Positions 1-7,536 are shown, numbered from the stretch's first letter. The stretch is 29,330 nucleotides of DNA from CAXTTV01 sp964247295 (GCA_964247295.1 CAXTTV010000039.1:1-29330); one strand, 5' to 3'. Notes: generated by a model from the letters alone, not told the origin. A program made the numbers and translations.

Positions 1-776
1 GGTATAGGTAGTTTTACAGGGGGCATGGGGCTGGTACTGGTACCGTTGCCAGGAAGAGTAGGGGTAGTCAGTGGGCCGGTTCTGGGAGAGCGTTGAGACA
101 CCTGTGAGATAGGCGAGGTAGTCGTATTGTTAAGATTATCCAGAGAAAGGTGAGAGCCCAGATTATTAAGATAAGAGAGATGGTCGTTGGAGCCAGAACT
201 CTGTAGAGGTAGATTGCCTCTAGAATGCTCTGTGTAGGGGTAGGGCAAACTTCCGCTATTTTTGAAAACATGTGCGTAAGGGAACATGCAATCAGGGTTG
301 GAGTCTTGTATAGGAGTAAAACCCAGAGGTAGAGGAGAGAGAGGCATAGTAGGGCGAGCACGGGATTGATTAAGTGGGCCGGACTGGTTCAATGGACCAG
401 ATTGATAGAGGGGGCCCGTAAGTGGGCGCAGGGGCTGAGTGCTCGTATAATTATTATGAGCGTTGTGGCCGTGGCGGCCCGTTTCGATAGCCTTAGAAAG
501 AGCCTCGATAGAAGTATAGACCTCAAAGCCATTGCGGCTGGCCCAGTGGGAGAGGGTGCCACTTTTAGAGATCACAAAAGTAATAGACACATTTGTTTGA
601 CGTTTAAGGTATTTCAGATCGCGAAAATCCTCGGGACGCGAGAAGGCGCGAGATCGTTCAGGTAGTATAAGAACGACAGGTTTTTTTTGAGCCTGGAGAA
701 TTGTCAGAAGAGGGGCTTTCTCGTCGGAAGCCTCCACCATAATCACGATAAAGTCTCCAGAACTATCGTATTTCAT
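1..776 (-). CDS. Partial hypothetical protein, Rossmann-like N-terminus with Pro/Ser/Gln-rich tail
   Basis: The frame is open from an ATG at 776 to the left edge without a stop, so at least 258 residues are present and the C-terminus is missing. The start is supported by AAAGAGG eight bases upstream. Residues 1-98 alternate hydrophobic strands and helices (DFIVIMVEA, KKPVVLILPE, VSITFVISKSG, GFEVYTSIEAL), suggesting a small Rossmann-like alpha/beta domain. Similar segments are known to me at the N-termini of uncharacterised Chloroflexota and Actinobacteria proteins. From about residue 100 the chain is low-complexity, rich in Pro, Ser, Asn and Gln, with a repeated GPLNQS motif, so it is probably a disordered linker to a domain outside the window. 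No function is assigned. The frame matches the codon style of neighbouring minus-strand genes, and the plus-strand ORF at 366-665 is its shadow. Confidence 0.7.
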   Translation of the reverse strand, partial: MKYDSSGDFIVIMVEASDEKAPLLTILQAQKKPVVLILPERSRAFSRPEDFRDLKYLKRQTNVSITFVISKSGTLSHWASRNGFEVYTSIEALSKAIETGRHGHNAHNNYTSTQPLRPLTGPLYQSGPLNQSGPLNQSRARPTMPLSPLPLGFTPIQDSNPDCMFPYAHVFKNSGSLPYPYTEHSRGNLPLQSSGSNDHLSYLNNLGSHLSLDNLNNTTTSPISQVSQRSPRTGPLTTPTLPGNGTSTSPMPPVKLPI

Positions 777-807
777 CGGGTATGCCTCTTTCTCGTTATC
801 CCATGGC

Positions 808-856
808 GCACGCGAACGTGCCATCCTACATGCGCACGCGAACGTGCTATCCTACA
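808..856. repeat. Two tandem copies of a 26-bp hairpin repeat
   Basis: GCACGCGAACGTGC occurs at 808-821 and 834-847, each followed by YATCCTACA, giving a 26-bp period. Each copy can fold as a 5-bp stem (GCACG/CGTGC) with a CGAA loop. A third, diverged copy lies at 14087-14109. The pair sits in the leader of the leftmost minus-strand gene. It resembles a REP-type dispersed intergenic repeat. Confidence 0.75.
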
Positions 857-1036
857 ATCGATATTCGTGAATGGTCCATTCCATCTCGTAGGGGGGACCC
901 GAAGCTGGACCCCAGACCCCCCACAGCTCAGAGACCCTCTCCCCGTAGCGAACGGCCCCACTCTGAGCTGCTTCTTCCCCTGGCTGGAAGTGCCGGCAAT
1001 GAGCCACACCCCTGCGAGATGAAACGCGCGCATACA
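857..1036 (-). other. Intergenic region with strong nested inverted repeats
   Basis: The space between the transporter stop and the leftmost gene contains a perfect 10-bp inverted repeat, CAGCTCAGAG at 924-933 and CTCTGAGCTG at 961-970. On the minus strand its 27-base loop holds a further CCGT/ACGG hairpin. Runs of G (891-896) and C (916-922) flanking GAAGCTGG can pair as well. No T tract follows, so it does not look like a simple intrinsic terminator. It may be a 3' end structure or a leader RNA of the downstream minus-strand gene. I recognise no known RNA family. Confidence 0.4.
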
Positions 1037-2488
1037 CTACTCTTCCTGGCTCCAGACCCTTTCTCTCTGCTCGAAGAACTGGTCGGTAGAGTCCATAGAG
1101 AGTCCAGTCGCACGTAAGCGTAGAAGGCGATCGGTGCGGCGTTGTTTTACCTGGGACTTCAGCGGTCGAGCCTGGATCGGCTCTTGGACAGGTTCATCAT
1201 TCCAGAAATAGGAATGATAGTTGATGTACCCGACAAAATCTTTTTCAGCATACTCGTGAGTGGCACCGTATGGGTGAGCAATTTCAACATCCTCAGTAGT
1301 CTCCTCTCCTCGGACCAGATGAGCGGCCAGGCGATAGGCACTGAGCAATCCAATACTAATAAACGTAATCCAGGCGATAATCCAACAAGAAACCTGGGCA
1401 AAAAGTAGGATCACAGAAGCGGACTCCCCATTCTGGAAATATTGTGGCAGCGTAGGCCAGATTCCCATAAGCTCGACGAGAGCCCGAGGAGGCAGACCAC
1501 CAAGAGCGTAGAGCAGTAGGAAGCCAGCACAGATCAGAACAGGGTAGCCAATCAAATTGAGCAGATGGGAACGGCGGCGTGGATTGAACATATTCAAAAG
1601 CAGGCCAGTCAGACGGTTTTGATTGTGCTGGCGGGTATCGCCCCAGGTATTGAGAAGCGCGCCCAGGACCACCAGGAAGCCGCCGAGATATGCTGGAAGG
1701 GCTAACTCCTCATGGAGATACAGGTTTGCCACCACAGCGCCCAGAACCGGCTCCAGAATATAGATAAAAGCCACAGTAACAGGAGAGACATGTTTTTGGA
1801 CCAGCACCGTAATCAGCGTCGGCAGGAACGTCGTCGCCCCGGCGATATAGGCAATCACCAGGAGATCTTTAGGGAGAGCGGGATGAACGCTAGCCCAATC
1901 GCCGAAGAGAAGAGCCACAAGGCTGGCCCAGATCGCCATCGTCAGCAGCTCGACCCCGAAAAGGGGCCAGGGAGAGACCTGCTCATGCTGTTGATGATCG
2001 GAAAGGAACACATAGCCAGTGTAGAAAACGCCACCGAGCAGCGCAATAATCGTGCCACGGGTACCCCCCATAGGAGAGTTCAGAATCAGCAATAGAGCGC
2101 CGAACACAGTCAGAGCTCCAGCGATCCAGGTCATTTTTGAAAGGGGCTGGCGAAAAAAGGCCCAGGCCATAATCGCAGCCAGAAGGCCATTGAGGGCTGG
2201 GAAAAAGGCCGTACTAGTCGCGCTCGTATATTTTAGAGCAATCGCGATCGTAAAGAGGGCCAGACAGAGCCAGCTCCCGACCAGAATGCCGCGCCGGATC
2301 GTCTCCTTATTGAGATCGGGCCAGGTTAGAATCAGAATACAGATAGCGGCGGGAAGCAGAGCAATCATCTCAAAGAAAGAGAAGACAATCGGCTCAATGC
2401 GATCAAGGGCCTCCTTCGCCACCGAATAATAGGTAGCGAAGAGAAGCGTATTCAAGAAAAAGAGCGAGCAAGCGATAACTTTCTTCAT
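1037..2488 (-). CDS. EamA/DMT-family transporter with C-terminal membrane extension
   Basis: Predicted inner-membrane transporter of the drug/metabolite superfamily, exporting a small metabolite that cannot be named from sequence. Residues 1 to about 290 hold about ten hydrophobic helices in two EamA repeats. The first includes TSATSTAFFPALNGLLAA and the second VSPVTVAFIYILEPVLGA, the typical helix near the repeat end. After residue 300 a linker (MFNPRRRSHL) leads to at least two more membrane helices and a charged cytoplasmic tail of about 80 residues ending RERVWSQEE. Usual EamA proteins have about 300 residues, so the extra 180 are unusual. The frame continues upstream to 2563, but the ATG at 2488 gives the natural MKKVIACS start; its ribosome site is weak. 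The upstream decarboxylase-like gene stops 10 bp before it, so the two are probably co-transcribed. Confidence 0.85.
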   Translation of the reverse strand: MKKVIACSLFFLNTLLFATYYSVAKEALDRIEPIVFSFFEMIALLPAAICILILTWPDLNKETIRRGILVGSWLCLALFTIAIALKYTSATSTAFFPALNGLLAAIMAWAFFRQPLSKMTWIAGALTVFGALLLILNSPMGGTRGTIIALLGGVFYTGYVFLSDHQQHEQVSPWPLFGVELLTMAIWASLVALLFGDWASVHPALPKDLLVIAYIAGATTFLPTLITVLVQKHVSPVTVAFIYILEPVLGAVVANLYLHEELALPAYLGGFLVVLGALLNTWGDTRQHNQNRLTGLLLNMFNPRRRSHLLNLIGYPVLICAGFLLLYALGGLPPRALVELMGIWPTLPQYFQNGESASVILLFAQVSCWIIAWITFISIGLLSAYRLAAHLVRGEETTEDVEIAHPYGATHEYAEKDFVGYINYHSYFWNDEPVQEPIQARPLKSQVKQRRTDRLLRLRATGLSMDSTDQFFEQRERVWSQEE

Positions 2489-2498
2489 AGATTTTTTT

Positions 2499-2888
2499 CT
2501 AGTTTGCGATAGAACGGAGACCATAGGGGATGCGAGGAGAGCGTTTCGCGCGATCGACCGCATTGACCTCTACATCTTTTGCCTGCATACGATCTTTAAT
2601 AAAGTTCACAGCATCCTCAGCATCGAAATCCTCGCAAGAGAAGATATCCATATTCAGCATGCGGTAAGGTCTCCAGGCGTGGAGGCTCACATGACTTGTA
2701 GCGATAATCACAAAGCCAGAAAAGCCATCATCGATAGGATCGCTCGTTTTAATATCGAAAAGAGAGACCGGACTCACCTGCTCCATCTTAATGCGAGCGG
2801 GCATATCGGCAAGTAGTTGGCGGAGATGTTGTTCATCATTCAAGAGATCGGGATTGCAATCATAAAGATCAACCATAACATGTAACAT
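2499..2888 (-). CDS. S-adenosylmethionine decarboxylase (SpeD/SpeH-type) family protein
   Basis: A 129-residue member of the prokaryotic AdoMet decarboxylase fold, which self-cleaves to form a pyruvoyl cofactor. In the known enzyme, decarboxylated AdoMet feeds spermidine synthesis. The core at residues 64-70 (TSHVSLH) aligns with the family's ESHxSIH. Ser65 would become the pyruvoyl group, His70 and Cys85 (DIFSC) match the processing and catalytic residues, and length is normal. The residue before the cleavage serine is Thr instead of the usual Glu, and the family's WPE motif reads WRP. Some SpeD homologues are known to have shifted to other amino-acid substrates, so the substrate is open. 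The gene lies 10 bp upstream of the EamA transporter, which suggests that its product or a related amine is moved by that transporter (inference). No spermidine synthase gene is in the window. Confidence 0.75.
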   Translation of the reverse strand: MLHVMVDLYDCNPDLLNDEQHLRQLLADMPARIKMEQVSPVSLFDIKTSDPIDDGFSGFVIIATSHVSLHAWRPYRMLNMDIFSCEDFDAEDAVNFIKDRMQAKDVEVNAVDRAKRSPRIPYGLRSIAN

Positions 2889-3009
2889 AAAGATTCTCTC
2901 ACTTCCTAAAAGTGTTATCGTCGTGGAGAGGAGAGAGAGGAGATCTTATTGGTATGAGCCTGAGATCTCAGCCTGCACCGATCCATGACGACAGAATACA
3001 AGGGTCCAT

Positions 3010-3936
3010 TCAGCTTGCGAACAGCCGGTGTTTGCGGCGCTGTTCAGAATGATTGGGCAAGAGACGACGATCGTAGATAGTAGCCAGAAAAGACTTCAGG
3101 TCGCGATTAAACTGGGAAGTTTCATGGAAGGGGCAGTGGCCGACCTGCCGGTAGAGATTTGAGTAGGTTTCGGCGGAGGTCGTATGAGAGACAATGAAGT
3201 TATGGGCGCGGGACTGGATCAGGGGATCATTTTCCCCTTGAACAGCCAGGACGGGGATATCCAGGCTCTCCAGGAGGGCGCGACTATCGCCCTGTGAGGC
3301 CTGATCAGCGAGCAGAGAGAGGACAGATTGGGGAGTGCGAAGGGCGTTCGCAATCATCTGATTCAGAGTAAAGCGATCGGGCTGACGCCAGTAGATCGTC
3401 TGGATAAAATCCTGAAGCAAGCGAGGGCGATCCTTGCAAGAGGAAGAAGCGATCGAATAAAGCCAGCCTTGAAGAGTCTGGGAATGGACAAAGTAGCGCC
3501 AGCGCGGGCTATGCTCAGTGACCGCATTCACAAAAGCGATGCCGGCCACCGTAGACGAGTAGTCATAGGTGCGGAGATATTCAGTGATGATCGCGCCGCC
3601 CCAGCCGGACCCGACCAGGACAGCATCCTGGAGGTTCAGATGAGAGAGCACGGTATGAAGATCAGCGGCCTGAGTCTTCAAGTTATAGGAGCGTTTGCTT
3701 TTGGGAGCGCTAGAGTGGCCGTGGCCGCGAGGATCGTAGCGGACCAGAAAGTACGAGTTTGGGAGATCGCTCGCCAGAAACTGATAGTCCCAGCACTCCT
3801 TGGTCTGGAGCGTAAGGGTGTCGGGTACCCAGACAACAGGAGGGAGGGCGGACCCGCCAGCAGTCTCAAGACTGAGAGCCGTGCCGCCGGAACAGAGAAG
3901 CGTCTGCTCGTAGAGAGCGGGCGAGAGAGTCTGCAT
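3010..3936 (-). CDS. Alpha/beta-hydrolase-fold protein lacking the nucleophile serine
   Basis: A 308-residue protein of the alpha/beta hydrolase superfamily. The order is strand VVWVPD (34-39), RYDPRGHGHSS (66-76, the usual region after strand 4), the nucleophile-elbow position VGSGWGGA (108-115), the acid ENDP with Asp237, and the base GHCPFHE with His267. In active relatives the elbow reads G-x-S-x-G. Here it is Gly109-Ser110-Gly111-Trp112-Gly113, so the nucleophile position is Gly and Ser is one residue early. Hydrolase activity is therefore doubtful, although Asp and His are kept. The start at 3936 is chosen because GGAAAGGAG lies six bases upstream; the frame itself continues to 4041. 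It is on the same strand as, and 141 bp downstream of, a small membrane protein gene. The substrate is unknown. Confidence 0.85.
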   Translation of the reverse strand: MQTLSPALYEQTLLCSGGTALSLETAGGSALPPVVWVPDTLTLQTKECWDYQFLASDLPNSYFLVRYDPRGHGHSSAPKSKRSYNLKTQAADLHTVLSHLNLQDAVLVGSGWGGAIITEYLRTYDYSSTVAGIAFVNAVTEHSPRWRYFVHSQTLQGWLYSIASSSCKDRPRLLQDFIQTIYWRQPDRFTLNQMIANALRTPQSVLSLLADQASQGDSRALLESLDIPVLAVQGENDPLIQSRAHNFIVSHTTSAETYSNLYRQVGHCPFHETSQFNRDLKSFLATIYDRRLLPNHSEQRRKHRLFAS

Positions 3937-4077
3937 CGATAGCTCCTTTCCGTTGGGAGACCCGAGAACAACAGGAGTGGGCGTGATCTGGAACAGATTG
4001 TAATGAGCGAAAGCGGGCCAGAACCCTGGACCCGCCGCCACAGACCACTATTACAAGAGCAGATGAGCGATCAGATA

Positions 4078-4239
4078 CTAAAAGCTATGTCCCATACCGC
4101 GTGGGAGGACAAGGCTAAAGTGATGGGTGACCATCGCATTCTGAACGACCTCGAAGGTATAGAAACTCAGGGCCAGGGCCAGCAGGACCGCAACAACAAT
4201 TAAAGCCATGAAAAGCTGCTTTCTTTGTGCTATACTCAT
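4078..4239 (-). CDS. Small single-span membrane protein
   Basis: A 53-residue frame starting MSIAQRKQLF, with one clear membrane helix at about residues 10-34 (LFMALIVVAVLLALALSF) and a short polar tail. GAAAGGA lies about 10 bases before the ATG at 4239. A longer start at 4305 exists but would add a non-hydrophobic lead without a better ribosome site. The gene is the first on the minus strand after the folded leader at 4345-4511 and precedes the alpha/beta-hydrolase-like gene, so both may share one transcript. I do not recognise the family. Confidence 0.5.
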   Translation of the reverse strand: MSIAQRKQLFMALIVVAVLLALALSFYTFEVVQNAMVTHHFSLVLPRGMGHSF

Positions 4240-4344
4240 TAGTGCATGTTCCTTTCGGGGGAGTGTGTAAGGAGTCAGGGGGGATTTGCAAGACCCTGGC
4301 TCCACATCTTTTTGGTAACAGAGAAGACATCTTCAACTAACTAC

Positions 4345-4511
4345 GTTTGCTAACCGTTAATGAGACGGTTTCGCACCTCCTTACCGCTCTTCCTGTCCTG
4401 GATTACCCCGAAATTGTGAAATACGGGATTCCTGGTTCCATCCAGGAGACGCGGCTTAAGCGACAAGCCAATGTTTGATGCTACTCGGGTAAGCCGTTAC
4501 TGATCTGCGTC
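4345..4511 (-). promoter_or_regulatory. Structured leader, candidate divergent ydaO-type (c-di-AMP) riboswitch
   Basis: Read on the minus strand, this 170-base stretch contains ordered blocks resembling my memory of the ydaO core: TCGCTTAAGCCG (4463-4452), GGAACCA (4439-4433), GGGGTAATCC (4409-4400), CGAAACCGTC (4373-4364), and TTAAC then TTAGC near 4360-4350. Several stems are possible: GACGC/GCGTC (4511-4507 with 4452-4448), TCCTGG/CCAGGA, CCCG/CGGG and AACCGT/ACGGTT. The highly conserved CAGCTAAC block is altered, and the helix that should precede it is not obvious. It could therefore be a diverged member, another structured leader, or unrelated. A further hairpin, GGAG-CAGGG with CCCTG-CTCC (4303-4271), lies between it and the small gene starting at 4239 and has no U tract. 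Confidence 0.35.
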
Positions 4512-4758
4512 AGCTTCTGTATTAAGAATACATAAAGATCGAGATTTTAATAGAATTTTTATTTATATAGATGGATGTGAATGTTATTAGATTTGAATAG
4601 ATGGAGATACCAAATAATTTGGATGTCTGGAAGAATGCGCAAAAAGATTAGGGGAGAGCGTTTTTTTATTGGCTTGACAAAAAGGGGCAGAATAAAGGAG
4701 AATTTTCGAGGGCTGATAGCAGGGGGTAAAAGGTGTGAGGAGCACCATCTTTTTGATT
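4512..4758. other. AT-rich intergenic stretch without a recognisable gene
   Basis: Composition becomes AT-rich here, marking the left side of the low-GC island. An 81-codon minus-strand frame (4559-4804) overlaps the terminator hairpin and has a random-looking composition. I see no supported gene or site. Confidence 0.5.
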
Positions 4759-4802
4759 GAAGAAGAAACCAGAGATAGAGAAAACCCTCTGGTTTCTTCT
4801 TC
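4759..4802 (-). terminator. Perfect 16-bp stem-loop, probable bidirectional terminator
   Basis: GAAGAAGAAACCAGAG at 4759-4774 pairs perfectly with 4787-4802 around a 12-base loop. The outer half of the stem is T-rich on the descending side in either direction. It begins 8 bp after the stop of the minus-strand pseudogene at 4810, as expected for the end of that transcript. Confidence 0.75.
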
Positions 4803-4809
4803 ACGGAAA

Positions 4810-5448
4810 TTAGAAGCGAACTACATCGACCAGAGGGAGGTCTTCCTCGATAGTTGTCATCGCCTGGTCTAAAATTTCCCCTGAGTGGTCAACTTCCACT
4901 TCCCATAGATCTAATTGTTGTTGATAGACAGTAAAGGTTTGACGAGGTAGCCTTTCTCTGTCCGTTCAGCCGCTGGAGGAGTAATGACAGAACCGAGACG
5001 TTCTTTTATGTGTGCCTGCTCCTGTCTTTGTGGATCTTCAGGTTCGTAAGAGTCGAAAGCAAAAATCAGATTTTCTGGACTTGTCACCAGATACGAGATG
5101 TTGTAATGATACCGGGTGTAGTCTAGATACGTCTGGACATATTTAATAGCATCTTGTGGACTTTCTAGTGAAATGTGTTCGGCCTTCGCCAGGGCCATAT
5201 ACTGTCGTGGTGCATCCACAAAATAGACAGGTTTTTTTTAGTGCAAAAGCGATTGCAAAATCTTCTAATCGGGATGATCCATAAAATAGTGTACGTATGA
5301 GATAAACCTGATAATACCCAAATTGGAAGGCTTCAAACTCAGAGAGACTTGCGTAGGGATCAATTTGTGTGAACGGGCTTAAGAGCATGTCATAATATTG
5401 TAGAGGTAAGGAATTTGCTAATTGTTGTCTTAATTCCCATTCGTTCAT
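4810..5448 (-). pseudogene. Frameshifted paralogue of the neighbouring putative immunity protein
   Basis: The start MNEWELRQQLANSLP at 5448 and the end DLPLVDVVRF with its stop at 4812-4810 lie in the same frame, but the middle third reads in another frame. The first shift is at a run of eight A (minus strand, about 5237-5244): FALKK should continue PVYFVDAPRQY, but the frame leaves and stops at 5143. The second, compensating shift is near 4940, where GYLV should run into FTVYQQQLDLWEVEV. The conceptual product has about 212 residues and aligns along its whole length with the 208-residue protein encoded at 5527-6153 (shared blocks FxFGxYQxYL, LALAKAEHxSL, LxFAFDxY, QQQL, LPLV). The reading as a pseudogene assumes the indels are real. 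Ribosomal slippage at the A run seems less likely, because a second independent shift is also needed. Confidence 0.75.
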
Positions 5449-5526
5449 CTTTCACCAGACGAATTTCCATAAATTATACACACGATTCAGGTTATTTTTT
5501 GTTTCTTATATTATTTCCTTTTTTAA

Positions 5527-6153
5527 TCAAAATAGATAAACAAGAGGTAAGTTATTTTCCACTTTCGTAATTATATGTTTTGATATTTCTCCTTTATTAT
5601 TTACTTCTATCTCGCGGTATTCTAATTGCTGCTGATACGCAGTGTATACAGTGATTAAAAACCCTTCGGAAATTTTCCGAGCTTCAGGCGCTTGGATGAT
5701 AGTACTCAAGCGGTTCTTGATTTGTTTTTGTTCTTGAAGTTGTGGCTGCTCGGGAATGTAGGCATCAAAAGCAAAGCGTAAATCGTTTTCGTTTTGAACC
5801 AAATACGAGAGTTTTGAGCTACATTTAGTGCAATCTAGATACGTTAGTACATAGCTTCTGGCCTGTTCCAAGGTTGTCAGAGAAAGATGCTCAGCTTTCG
5901 CGAGAGCCAAAAATTGTTCAGGTTCATCGACCATATACGCAGGCTTTCCTGGTTCAAAAGCAACAAGAAATGAACGAATTGATGAAGAATAAAAAGTCGT
6001 TAACAGCAGATAAGCTTGATAGTTGCCAAACTTGAATGCCTCATAGGAAGATATATGTTTATACAGTTTAATTTGTGTCTGAGGATTCATAATCATATCT
6101 TCTCTATCAGGTAGTGCTTCCGCTATCAGATGCTTCAACTCACTTTGTTTCAT
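5527..6153 (-). CDS. Putative immunity protein of a toxin-immunity pair
   Basis: An intact 208-residue, probably cytoplasmic alpha/beta protein with no membrane segment or signal peptide. GAAAGG stands eight bases before the ATG at 6153. The family is unknown to me. The role is inferred from position: it starts 25 bp after the end of the metallopeptidase toxin-like frame on the same strand and is followed by a second, decayed copy. That is the typical layout of polymorphic toxin loci, where immunity genes are duplicated downstream. Features seen are SSYEAFKFGNYQAYL, LALAKAEHLSL and RFAFDAYIPEQPQ, with an acidic, Gln-rich middle. The gene is AT-rich like the rest of the island. It could instead be an uncharacterised accessory protein of the metallopeptidase. 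Confidence 0.6.
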   Translation of the reverse strand: MKQSELKHLIAEALPDREDMIMNPQTQIKLYKHISSYEAFKFGNYQAYLLLTTFYSSSIRSFLVAFEPGKPAYMVDEPEQFLALAKAEHLSLTTLEQARSYVLTYLDCTKCSSKLSYLVQNENDLRFAFDAYIPEQPQLQEQKQIKNRLSTIIQAPEARKISEGFLITVYTAYQQQLEYREIEVNNKGEISKHIITKVENNLPLVYLF

Positions 6154-6178
6154 ATAATCAACCTTTCAAGATCATGTA

Positions 6179-7169
6179 TTAGCTCACATCGACATCATGG
6201 ATTGAATCCCAAAAGTTACCATAGTATTCGGCATAGGTCGTTCCATCAGTGGACGTAAAAACGTGGTCATCAGGATTGTAAAATCCCTGCTTCACACGAA
6301 GCTTCCCTGCCTCCTGACTTAATTGCTCAATCTCATCATAGGTAAAGGTACCTGGATACTCTTCAATGATTTGCTCTCTTTTAGCATATAAGCTCTTCAA
6401 TCTGGGGTTCTAATGCAAAAGAAACTTCGGAAACATCTAAACCAGCGTCTCGCATCTCCTTTTTTGCCAGGATACTAGCCACGGTTCCTTCGGTTTCCTC
6501 ATCGATCATTTGATCAATATATTCATTCTTTGTGGTCGTCAGTACATTTGCACGTCTGTTTTCTTGATAGAAGCGGACGTGATTAACCTCATGAATAAAA
6601 GTCAGAGTAGATTGTTCGGTAGGCACCTCATGTGCCAAATAGATGGTATTAGCTTCATACGTTCTGCTGCGTGTTGCATTATAGAAAGATCCTCTCGATT
6701 CTGTATTTCTTCTCACATCAGTTTGATGCAGTCTTATAATATCTAAGCTATTTCTTCCCGCTGGAATGGCTTCTAAAGTTCGTTGCAAACCATCATCATT
6801 AACTCCTAAATGGATGAAGGAGTAGCGTTCTGTTTCCCCGAAGCTTTCAGATCTTTCTGAATGATTGAACCCCCTATATTCTGTATTGTCGTTTGCAGGT
6901 CTCTGCGGTTCAAGACTGGCATTATTCTCGAAAATAGTTTTTCCATCGCCATTCTTCTTTTCCCATGATTGATTTTGATTCAAGTTCTCCTTATTTTGCT
7001 CAGGTGATGGGTTGTCTTGTGTATCGTCTTGGGAAAGATCTTTAATTTCAGGCTTTTTCGTTTGTATGCTGGACCGTTCTCTTATACTGAAATGCTTTGA
7101 CCAATTCTTTGTAGGTTGCTTGTCCTCAATGCGTTTGCGCTTCTCTATCCTTGATTCTCTTCCAGCCAT
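6179..7169 (-). pseudogene. HExxH metallopeptidase, toxin-like, split by a frameshift
   Basis: The first part, from the ATG at 7169, has 262 codons and stops at 6381. The second part continues in another frame as YAKREQIIEEYPGTF and ends at 6179. A one-base indel near 6395 (minus strand CTTATATGC) breaks them; joined, they would give about 330 residues. Residues 1-110 are charged and low-complexity, likely disordered. A compact domain follows with FIHEVNHVRF (zinc ligands His193 and His197, catalytic Glu194), and DEETEGT about 30 residues later could supply a third ligand. This resembles the HExxH peptidase toxins at C-termini of polymorphic or injected effectors. No secretion domain or signal peptide is seen. 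The start uses AGAAG a few bases upstream; an alternative ATG lies at 7187. The putative immunity gene follows by 25 bp. Confidence 0.65.
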
Positions 7170-7536
7170 CTTTATTCTTCTACACATTTCATTAATAAAA
7201 ATATATGTATATCGATATATAGTTATGTGATTCCTTTGTCTACTATAAAATTTCGGATTTTGAATTATTTTGTAATGCAGAAAGATAATATTAGAATGAT
7301 TATGAGAATATTATAGATGATATTACCGATTAAAAAGGAACTTATCGAGTATTTAGCATAATACTTATATTTTTTAGAGCATATTTGCAGCTTCTACGAG
7401 AAGTTTATAGGAAATGAGAATAGGTAAATGTGGTGGTTGTGTGTTGAGAAATGAGTTCGATTATTGAAAAACGGGATTTTTGCTGGCACGTTCGTGGGGT
7501 GAGGTGGGAAGGTGCTTCAACCCCGTAAGCAAGTGA
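7170..7536. other. AT-rich upstream region of the toxin-like gene
   Basis: About 230 bp of very AT-rich sequence up to about 7400 probably carries the promoter of the toxin-immunity transcript, though I cannot single out a convincing -35/-10 pair. Composition then returns to that of the surroundings at about 7480, marking the right side of the island. No gene is seen. Confidence 0.4.

Noticed and set aside
366..665. Plus-strand frame of 99 codons at the left end
   Set aside because: It is antisense to the partial minus-strand gene, which has coding-like composition, a ribosome site and an open frame to the edge.
808..856. CRISPR-like array
   Set aside because: There are only two 26-bp units with no spacer, and a diverged third copy far away; it fits a REP-type hairpin repeat.
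3328..3942. Plus-strand frame of 204 codons
   Set aside because: It is the antisense shadow of the alpha/beta-hydrolase-like gene.
4559..4804. Minus-strand frame of 81 codons
   Set aside because: It overlaps the terminator hairpin, lacks a ribosome site and has a random aromatic/basic composition.
5237..5244. Programmed slippage on the run of eight A in the immunity paralogue
   Set aside because: A second independent shift near 4940 would also be needed and the intact paralogue has no such run, so decay or read error is simpler.
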